Part shown: one piece after another, positions 1 to 4,746 of the stretch
Layout of the letters: every line of letters begins with the position of its first letter
Numbering within the stretch: the stretch's first letter is position 1
From: JAULUH01 sp032111745
Lineage (GTDB): Bacteria > Chloroflexota > Anaerolineae > JAAEKA01
NCBI GenBank assembly: GCA_032111745.1
Contig: JAULUH010000089.1
Span: 1 to 7,452 of the forward strand
Direction of reading: 5' to 3'
DNA length: 7,452 nt
Made by a program: the position numbers and the translations under genes
The notes under the pieces: model-generated
The model's database searches: none
The model's input: the letters and a program-made list of their open reading frames with translations, nothing else
Told to the model about the DNA's origin: nothing

Positions 1-34
1 GGGCGACGGTTTTGAGCGAAACCAATGGGTGTGA
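1..34 (+). other. possible 3' tail of an upstream gene
   Basis: The reading frame starting at base 2 is open from the window edge and ends in TGA at 32-34 (encoded tail GDGFERNQWV). The frame starting at base 1 stops at 13-15. Base 3's frame runs through the terminator hairpin and is therefore less likely to be coding. The intrinsic terminator at 69-105 implies that a plus-strand unit ends nearby, which is the only support for a coding tail here. Ten residues are too few to assign a product, and the last gene could equally have ended before the window. Confidence 0.2.
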
Positions 35-68
35 ACAGAGGATGAGGGTCAGGCACCTGGCGAAAATC

Positions 69-105
69 AAGGCGGAGCGGCGGACCTACCGTTGCTCCGC
101 CTTTT
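69..105 (+). terminator. strong rho-independent terminator
   Basis: Bases 69-83 pair with 89-103 in a 15-bp stem (13 Watson-Crick pairs and two G-U pairs) around a 5-nt ACCTA loop. The outer ten pairs (AAGGCGGAGC with GCTCCGCCTT) are perfect, and the stem runs into TTTT at 102-105. It reads as the end of a plus-strand unit lying to the left of the window. On the opposite strand the stem is followed by TTGATTTT, so weak bidirectional activity is possible. Confidence 0.85.
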
Positions 106-118
106 GCATGCGATGTGC

Positions 119-147
119 TTGGCAACCCCGCCAGGTTGCCTTATACT
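119..147 (+). promoter_or_regulatory. sigma70-like promoter of the oxidoreductase gene
   Basis: A -35 box TTGGCA (119-124) and a -10 box TATACT (142-147) are separated by exactly 17 bp. Each hexamer matches the bacterial consensus at five of six positions. It lies just after the upstream terminator and about 70 bases before the chosen start codon. Transcription would begin near base 154 and give a leader of about 60 nt. The promoter also argues against the earlier in-frame TTG at 92, which lies inside the terminator stem and upstream of this start point. Confidence 0.72.
121..140. promoter_or_regulatory. inverted repeat inside the promoter, candidate operator
   Basis: GGCAACC (121-127) and GGTTGCC (134-140) form a perfect 7-bp inverted repeat with a 6-nt centre. 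It overlaps the last four bases of the -35 box and fills the spacer almost to the -10 box. A dyad at this position would suit a repressor that blocks RNA polymerase, or a regulator acting on the spacer. No regulator gene is visible in the window, and the dyad does not resemble an operator I recognise, so the role is inferred from position alone. Confidence 0.4.
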
Positions 148-198
148 GATCTGGCGCAGCACGATGCCAGCGAGGCCGACCCGTGTCACATGCTTCGA

Positions 199-205
199 GA
201 GAGGA
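199..205 (+). promoter_or_regulatory. Shine-Dalgarno for the oxidoreductase
   Basis: GAGAGGA ends nine bases before ATG 215 and six bases before the adjacent in-frame GTG 212. Both could serve as the start and would differ by a single residue. The later in-frame ATGs at 272 and 293 have no comparable purine-rich site. This element therefore decides the start. Confidence 0.6.
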
Positions 206-214
206 CAGACCGTG

Positions 215-1834
215 ATGAATGACCAAACCTCAGGCGACCAACCCTATTCGGGCCGCAGTGCACGGGCGACGATGGGGCGGATTGGCCAGCCCATGACGGC
301 CAGGGAGCTGGCGGCGCGGCGGTGGGATGTGATTGTCGTCGGCGCCGGACACAACGGCCTGACCTGCGCCGCTTACCTGGCGCGCGCTGGCCAGCGGGTA
401 TTGGTGTTGGAGGCGCGAGAGCGGGTCGGTGGTGCCTGCACGTTGGAGGAGACGTGGCCAGGCTTCACGGTGTCACCTTGCGCCTATCTGTGTGGGCTTC
501 TGCATCCGGTGGTGATCGAGGAGCTCAACCTGGGGGCCTGGGGGTTCGACTGGACGCCGGCGACGGCGGGCATGTTCGTGCCCTTCGAGGATGGCGAGAG
601 CATCCAGTTGCCCGAGGAGGACGCGCTGTGCGAGGATGAGATCCGCCGTTTGGCGTCTCAGGATGTGGCCGGGTGGCGGGCGATGGGCGATGTGATGCGC
701 CGGGCCCGGGAAGCGGTGCGGCCGGCCGGGGCCGGCGACCTGTGGCTGGGCCGCGCGCCCACATGTGAGCAGATCGAGGAGCGGCTGGGGGGTGATCGGG
801 AGGCCATCGGCCTGCTCTTCGAGTGGTCCATGGCCGAGTATGTGGAACGATACCTGACCGACGAGCGGCTGCAATGTGCCTACCTGGGCCAGGGTGTGAT
901 CGGCACCAATGCCAGCCCGTTCGATGCGGGCACGGCGTCGATCAACTTCCACCACTCATCCGGCCGGATGGGGGGGATACCGGGCATGTGGGGGTATGTC
1001 AGGGGTGGCATGGGCATGGTCTCGTTCATCCTGTGCGACGTGGCCCAGGAGGCCGGCGCGATGGTGGCCACCGGCATGCCGGTAGCTCGCATCATGCCCG
1101 GCGAGGGGGTGGAGCTGGAGGGCGGCGAGCGCATCTGCGCGCCCACAGTGGTGTCCAATGCGGATCCGCGGATGACCTTGGACCTGTTGGGAGAAGCGGC
1201 TGATCCCGATTGGCGGGCACAGGTGGAGAGGGTACCCATGGTGGGGTGCACCATGAAGGTCAGCGTGGCCCTGGCTGAGCTACCGAACTTTTGGGCGCGG
1301 CCGGGGACAGACCAGACGCATCACCGAGGACAGGTCAATACGCCCTTGAGCAAGGCCGAGTGGCGTGAGGCCTTCGAGGTGGCGCGGGGGGGCCGGCTGC
1401 CGGCGCGCATGTGGACCGAGCTCTATTTTCAGACGGTTTTCGATAAGAGCGTGGCTCCGGTTGGCAAGCACATGATGAGCGTTTTTGCGCAGTATGCGCC
1501 CCATACGTTCGCGGAGGGGGACTGGGACAGCCAGCGGGACGAGGCGGGGCGAATAGCGATCGATTCAATCGCGCGATTCTGCAGCAACCTACCGGAATCG
1601 ATCATTGACATGGAGGTGATGGGGCCGCCGGATATCGAGCGCAAGGTGGGTTTGAGTGGCGGGCACATCTTTCAAGGGGAGTGCCTGCCGGACTATATGT
1701 GGAGCAGCCGCCTGGCCTATCGGACCCCGATGGAAGGGGTGTATCTATGCGGCGCGTGCACGCATCCGGGAGGGAGCGTGATTGCGGTCAATGGACGGAA
1801 TGCGGCGATGGAAATATTGGGGAGGTTGGCATAG
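215..1834 (+). CDS. PYROXD2-like FAD-dependent oxidoreductase
   Basis: This encodes a 539-residue flavoprotein of the phytoene desaturase-related family (COG1233 type), closest in motif pattern to PYROXD2 (human protein about 580 residues). An N-terminal Rossmann fold shows GAGHNG at 43-48, the acidic residue E66 ending the second strand (ribose contact) and the RVGG motif at 70-73. The family's GGMGM segment follows at about 264. The C-terminal FAD-closing motif is seen at 508-539 (YLCGACTHPGG, then NGRNAA). Length and both ends are complete. There is no signal peptide or membrane helix, so it should be cytosolic. The start is chosen for its Shine-Dalgarno and for fit with the promoter; the 36 residues before the Rossmann fold are low in recognisable motifs. 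No carotenoid gene (crtB, crtE) lies nearby, so phytoene is not a safe substrate assignment; the real substrate is unknown. It is probably monocistronic and converges on the next gene. Confidence 0.9.
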   Translation: MNDQTSGDQPYSGRSARATMGRIGQPMTARELAARRWDVIVVGAGHNGLTCAAYLARAGQRVLVLEARERVGGACTLEETWPGFTVSPCAYLCGLLHPVVIEELNLGAWGFDWTPATAGMFVPFEDGESIQLPEEDALCEDEIRRLASQDVAGWRAMGDVMRRAREAVRPAGAGDLWLGRAPTCEQIEERLGGDREAIGLLFEWSMAEYVERYLTDERLQCAYLGQGVIGTNASPFDAGTASINFHHSSGRMGGIPGMWGYVRGGMGMVSFILCDVAQEAGAMVATGMPVARIMPGEGVELEGGERICAPTVVSNADPRMTLDLLGEAADPDWRAQVERVPMVGCTMKVSVALAELPNFWARPGTDQTHHRGQVNTPLSKAEWREAFEVARGGRLPARMWTELYFQTVFDKSVAPVGKHMMSVFAQYAPHTFAEGDWDSQRDEAGRIAIDSIARFCSNLPESIIDMEVMGPPDIERKVGLSGGHIFQGECLPDYMWSSRLAYRTPMEGVYLCGACTHPGGSVIAVNGRNAAMEILGRLA

Positions 1835-1835
1835 G

Positions 1836-1865
1836 GCGGGGGCATGGATCGCGGGGGCATGGATC
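1836..1865. repeat. perfect 15-bp tandem duplication
   Basis: The unit GCGGGGGCATGGATC occurs at 1836-1850 and again, identically, at 1851-1865. It is followed by a broken third beginning (GCGG). It starts two bases after the oxidoreductase stop codon. A perfect duplication this close to a gene end suggests recent slippage or a spreading repeat. I assign no function. Confidence 0.9.
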
Positions 1866-1887
1866 GCGGCGGCACGAACTCTTGGAC

Positions 1888-1992
1888 CACGAAGGGCGCG
1901 AAGCACGAAGGGCGCGAAGGGTGAACCCCTGGATCACGAACGCGCGAAGGGCCGCGAAGGTCACGAAGCGCGAAGGTCGCGAAGGCGCGAAG
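1888..1992. repeat. CGAAG-rich array with 16-bp units
   Basis: Ten copies of CGAAG start at 1890, 1899, 1906, 1915, 1945, 1955, 1964, 1971, 1980 and 1988. Two higher-order blocks are visible. The unit CACGAAGGGCGCGAAG is perfectly duplicated at 1888-1903 and 1904-1919. A related pair occupies 1953-1968 and 1969-1984 and differs between its units at one base. Both blocks share the CGAAG spacing 9-7-9. Short arrays of the (CACGAAGG)n kind are, to my knowledge, frequent in intergenic DNA of Chloroflexota and some other phyla. Open frames through it are low-complexity and have no supported start, so I treat the region as noncoding. Confidence 0.85.
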
Positions 1993-2016
1993 GGGGTGGG
2001 CACGGAGGCCCACCCC
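1993..2016. repeat. REP-like palindrome between convergent genes
   Basis: GGGGTGGGC (1993-2001) and GCCCACCCC (2008-2016) form a perfect 9-bp stem around a 6-nt loop. It is followed by TACG, which gives the GTAGGGG word on the minus strand. It sits between two convergent genes, where it could slow polymerase or protect mRNA 3' ends from either side. There is no T-run after the stem on either strand, so it is not a standard intrinsic terminator. It resembles dispersed palindromic repeats often seen in Chloroflexota, but its copy number cannot be judged from one window. Confidence 0.7.
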
Positions 2017-2050
2017 TACGATGTCTTTAGGGCGCTCATTTACGGGGGGA

Positions 2051-3973
2051 TCAGGATTGGGAGAAGGTAGCCAGGGTTTCCAGGTAGTGGTGAGGCAGGC
2101 CGATGTCGTAGCGGCGGCCGTCCATGATCAGGCCCATGAAGCCATCCTCCCGACGCAGGCGATCCAGGGCTGAGGTGAGCTGGAACTCACCGCGCTCGCG
2201 GACGTTGTTGACGATATGTTCCTCGAGGTAGTCGAAGATCTGGGGTTTGATGATATACTGGCCGAAGACGGTCAGGTAGGTATCAGCGGGCAGATCCGGC
2301 ACACGCAGGCTGGTGCGGGCGTAGTCCAGGGTGGGCTTTTCGGCGAACTCGTTGATGTTGAGCAAGTGGCCGTTCTCCAGCCAGACCCCGCCGATGGTGC
2401 CGAAGTTGGCGATCTCATCCTCCGGGGTGTGGCGCAGGCCGACGATGCTGGTGCCGTGCTTCTGGTATTCGTCCATGAGCTGGCGCGCGCAAGACACGGG
2501 GCCGTTGGCCCGGTAGATGTGGTCGCCCAGCATCAGCAAGAAGGGCTCGTCGCCCACGGCTTCGCGGGCGGACCAGACGGCGTGGCCGAAGCCCTGCTGA
2601 GTGGTCTGGACGACGAAGGTGATGCGCCGGCCAATCTCCAGGATGCGGCGGGCGTAGTCCTGGAAGTGGCGGGGCAGCTTGTTGTAGTTCTCGATGGAGA
2701 CCTGCTCTGAGAACAGCTTGCGGAACTCGTCCAGGTCGTCCTCCTGGACGATGATGATCACCTGCTCGATGCCGGCGTCCAGCGCCTCCTCGACGATCAG
2801 CAGGATAGCTGGCTTGGCGATACCGTCGCGATCGACGATAGGGAAGAGCTCCTTCTTGGTAGCCTTGGTGGCCGGGAAGAGGCGGGTGCCGAAGCCAGCG
2901 GCGGGGATGACGGCCTTGCGGACGCTCTGGCCGGGGCGCAGGGTGAGGGTGAGGGCAGGCAGGCTCAGATCGCGCTGCAGGATCTCGATGACGGCCTGCT
3001 GGTCGGCCTTGGTGCGGGCAAGGAATTGGGCGGTGCCATCGCCCTGGGAGCCGATGCCCTTGCCGCCCCAGACATGGGGCTGTAAGGGCTCGTAGGCCAG
3101 CACACGGTGCAGGACAGGGGCGGTCAGCTCCTCCGGGCAAGCAGGGATGGCGTAACGGTCGAAGAAGGCCTGAGCCTCTAGCATGAGGCCGCCCAACTGC
3201 TGGGCATCGGACGCGGCCAGGGCATCCATGGCCTGGTGCACGACGCGCTTGTTGATGGGACCCAGGAGCTGGTGCACCCCGCGCTCGACCTCGTTTTCCG
3301 CAAAGGGATAGCAGCGGTTGAGCCGGTTAAGGATCTCCATGGTGTCCTTCTGGGCCTGAAGATCGACGATGACGAAATGGAGGTCCTCCTTGACCTGAAG
3401 CTCGGTGGTGTCCAGCCGGTCGCCGTCGAACACCATCAGCACCGGACGATTGCCAAAGGCGCAGCCCTGGTCCATGCGACCGCAGCGGGAGGGGGTAGTG
3501 ATCTCGCCCTGATAGGCCAGCTCCATCTCGCCGCGCACGGTCAGCTTGAGATCGTAGACGCGGTTGAAGGCACGCGCGGCCAGCACGGAGATGGCGGCGC
3601 TGGAGGAGAGGCCCTTTTTCATGGGCAGGTCGGTCTTGTAGTTGTCGATGACCAGGCCACGCACGTGGTAGTTGGTGAGCACCTGGTAGGCTACGCCGGC
3701 GATGTAGCTCCAGAAGCCGCCCTCCTGGGCGACCTGCAGCAGGGCCTGGGGCTGCATGGGAATTTCCACCGGCCCGTGGCGCTGGCCTTCGGGCGTGGTT
3801 GTGGTCAGGAGCAGGGAGGTGGGGTGGGGGGATACCTCGGCATAGATGCCCTGATCGGTGCCGCAGATGAGGGTGTAGCCCTTATCGACGTCGGCGTTGA
3901 TGCGGCGGTAGCCGCCGGCCCAATCGGAATGCTCGCCGAACAGGCAGACGCGTCCGGGTACAAAGAGTTTCAC
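2051..3973 (-). CDS. fused GHMP sugar-1-kinase and GalU-like nucleotidyltransferase
   Basis: This encodes 640 residues with two complete enzymes. Residues 1 to about 345 are a GHMP kinase: a galactokinase-like signature GRVCLFGEHSDWAGG (7-21), the phosphate loop PMKKGLSSSAA (117-127), CGRMDQ (164-169, with D168 matching the galactokinase catalytic Asp) and the glycine-rich motif GGKGIGSQGDGTAQF (303-317). Residues from about 352 to 640 are a GalU-type transferase of normal length: AAGFGTRLFPATK (358-370), KKELFP (373-378), QGFGHAV (460-466), metal-site LGDH (482-485), EKP (545-547), GEFQLTSALD (595-604) and a GRRYDIG segment at 619-625. Predicted role: phosphorylate a free sugar at C1, then form the nucleotide sugar (probably UDP), in the cytosol. 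The start is GTG: an in-frame TAA lies 15 bases upstream and a Shine-Dalgarno precedes it. The sugar is unknown; galactose, arabinose and uronic acids are all candidates. Fucokinase/GDP-fucose pyrophosphorylase (FKP) has the opposite domain order. Confidence 0.92.
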   Translation of the reverse strand: MKLFVPGRVCLFGEHSDWAGGYRRINADVDKGYTLICGTDQGIYAEVSPHPTSLLLTTTTPEGQRHGPVEIPMQPQALLQVAQEGGFWSYIAGVAYQVLTNYHVRGLVIDNYKTDLPMKKGLSSSAAISVLAARAFNRVYDLKLTVRGEMELAYQGEITTPSRCGRMDQGCAFGNRPVLMVFDGDRLDTTELQVKEDLHFVIVDLQAQKDTMEILNRLNRCYPFAENEVERGVHQLLGPINKRVVHQAMDALAASDAQQLGGLMLEAQAFFDRYAIPACPEELTAPVLHRVLAYEPLQPHVWGGKGIGSQGDGTAQFLARTKADQQAVIEILQRDLSLPALTLTLRPGQSVRKAVIPAAGFGTRLFPATKATKKELFPIVDRDGIAKPAILLIVEEALDAGIEQVIIIVQEDDLDEFRKLFSEQVSIENYNKLPRHFQDYARRILEIGRRITFVVQTTQQGFGHAVWSAREAVGDEPFLLMLGDHIYRANGPVSCARQLMDEYQKHGTSIVGLRHTPEDEIANFGTIGGVWLENGHLLNINEFAEKPTLDYARTSLRVPDLPADTYLTVFGQYIIKPQIFDYLEEHIVNNVRERGEFQLTSALDRLRREDGFMGLIMDGRRYDIGLPHHYLETLATFSQS

Positions 3974-4102
3974 GCTAGGATTTCCTTAGGCGGTTATCAG
4001 AAGGTGGAGAGTGAAGACTGATCCAGTCTCCGAAGATTGGGCCAGTCTTGAGGCGCTTCGCGTCTCCGCGCCAACCGCACGACAAGGTTGTCGCCCGTTG
4101 GC
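3974..4102 (-). promoter_or_regulatory. structured 5' leader of the kinase/transferase gene
   Basis: This is the predicted untranslated leader, about 128 nt. Its first 33 bases (4102-4070) form a hairpin: GCCAAC pairs with GTTGGC, enclosing the near-perfect dyad CGACAACCTTGTCG (4080-4093). Next, GGCGC (4052-4056) can pair with GCGCC (4068-4072), overlapping the base of the first hairpin. Further on, the word at 4014-4020 can pair either with 4024-4029 (6 bp) or with 4043-4049 (7 bp), which are mutually exclusive choices. I recognise no known riboswitch. The dyad could instead be a DNA operator just downstream of the start point. All pairings were read by eye, without energy calculation. Confidence 0.45.
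3983..3987 (-). promoter_or_regulatory. Shine-Dalgarno before a GTG start
   Basis: On the minus strand AAGGA lies nine bases before the GTG start codon at 3973-3971. With the in-frame TAA immediately upstream, it fixes GTG as the start of the fusion gene. The site sits in AAGGAAATCCT, where AGGA could pair with TCCT only through a strained two-base loop, so strong masking is unlikely. Confidence 0.7.
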
Positions 4103-4108
4103 TGACCG

Positions 4109-4136
4109 AGTATAGCATAGCCAGCATCGGGTTCAA
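4109..4136 (-). promoter_or_regulatory. extended -10 promoter of the kinase/transferase gene
   Basis: On the minus strand, TTGAAC (4136-4131) is followed after 16 bp by TATACT (4114-4109). The -10 box is preceded by TGC, giving the extended -10 pattern TGnTATACT. The -35 box matches consensus at four of six positions and the -10 box at five of six. It falls in the gap after the GIY-YIG gene, so the fusion gene can be transcribed independently of the genes before it. Transcription would start near 4102. Confidence 0.72.
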
Positions 4137-4185
4137 AAACGGTAGGACGGCATCTGGTGGGAGTTTCCAGGAGTTAACGCCGTGG

Positions 4186-4689
4186 TCAGGGACCTGGGGG
4201 CAGCCACCGACGCCGGTTATCGACCTGGACGATGATGTTGGCCTGGCGGATGAGCTTCCTTGGGCTGCGCGGGCAGGTTATTTTGGAGTTTGGGGGCATG
4301 TAGCCGGCCGGCAACGGTGTGGGGTGGCTGTTCAGGGCTGTATTGAAGCAAGGAGCATGGGTTTCGATGAGCCAGCGCTCGGCGGCGTTGAGGTCGTGGT
4401 CGGCGGCGGCGAAGCGCTCCGAGCCCGTGGCCAGCAGCTCGACTGTGAACTTCGCCGATGCCGGCCAATTGCACAGGATGAAGCGCCCGACGACGGAGCG
4501 GCCCTTGAACCCATCCAGGATATGCCGCCAGACCCGATCGAAAGCTACGTAGGACTGGCCCACGTAAAACACGACTTCGTCGTCACGAAAGAGATACAGG
4601 TCGAACGGCCGCCAGTCAGGTGGGCAATGCTGGTCGGTGAGGAGAAACTCCTTGATTGAGATCAGGACACCAGGATCAATGGATGGCAC
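4186..4689 (-). CDS. small GIY-YIG nuclease-like protein
   Basis: This 167-residue protein resembles the GIY-YIG fold over residues 30-120. It has LYLF (31-34) in place of the GIY strand, then FYVGQS (41-46) as the YIG strand, R52 and H56 on the following helix, and AERWLIETHAPCFN (103-116) as the closing helix. There E104 is the likely metal ligand and N116 the usual terminal Asn. GIY-YIG domains cut one DNA strand at a time in repair, homing, restriction and anti-phage proteins. A stand-alone copy of this size could be a nuclease or a derived DNA-binding protein. The last 47 residues, rich in Pro and Arg, I do not recognise. The start is GTG, with AGGAG seven bases before it and an in-frame TAG 24 bases upstream. 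It begins 57 bases after the WD40 gene on the same strand with no terminator between, so co-transcription is plausible. No signal peptide or membrane helix is seen. Confidence 0.75.
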   Translation of the reverse strand: MPSIDPGVLISIKEFLLTDQHCPPDWRPFDLYLFRDDEVVFYVGQSYVAFDRVWRHILDGFKGRSVVGRFILCNWPASAKFTVELLATGSERFAAADHDLNAAERWLIETHAPCFNTALNSHPTPLPAGYMPPNSKITCPRSPRKLIRQANIIVQVDNRRRWLPPGP

Positions 4690-4696
4690 CTTGCGA

Positions 4697-4701
4697 CTCC
4701 T
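4697..4701 (-). promoter_or_regulatory. Shine-Dalgarno for the GIY-YIG gene
   Basis: AGGAG on the minus strand ends seven bases before the GTG start at 4689-4687. No ATG occurs between this start and the upstream in-frame TAG. It supports a real minus-strand gene here, against the overlapping plus-strand open frame. Confidence 0.7.
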
Positions 4702-4746
4702 ACGATCCCTCAGCTAGAACGGTGCACTCGCCATGATGGCCTGACC

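Noticed and set aside
92..214. N-terminal extension of the oxidoreductase from TTG 92
   Set aside because: The TTG lies inside the terminator stem and upstream of the promoter's predicted start, has no Shine-Dalgarno, and adds residues with no family motif. ATG 215 has a ribosome binding site.
1888..1992. CRISPR array
   Set aside because: The repeated words are 5-16 bp and directly adjacent, with no unique spacers of regular length and no cas gene.
1993..2016. Intrinsic terminator for both convergent genes
   Set aside because: The stem is perfect, but neither side is followed by a run of T, so I list it only as a palindrome.
1681..2070. Open frames on both strands through the intergenic repeats
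   Set aside because: Their translations are mostly repeat-derived Arg, Gly and Glu runs, start inside the oxidoreductase gene or have no ribosome binding site, and match nothing I know.
2051..3973. Bifunctional fucokinase/GDP-fucose pyrophosphorylase (FKP)
   Set aside because: Domain order is reversed, the transferase half carries GalU-type motifs, and the kinase signature is galactokinase-like.
3236..4021. Plus-strand open frame of 261 codons opposite the sugar kinase
   Set aside because: It is a GC-rich shadow, low in complexity (Gly, Ala, Val, Leu), while the minus strand encodes an intact GHMP kinase with all motifs.
4048..4659. Plus-strand open frame of 203 codons opposite the GIY-YIG gene
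   Set aside because: It shows no recognisable domain, runs through the minus-strand promoter and leader, and is antisense to a frame with a GIY-YIG pattern, a good Shine-Dalgarno and a bounded GTG start.
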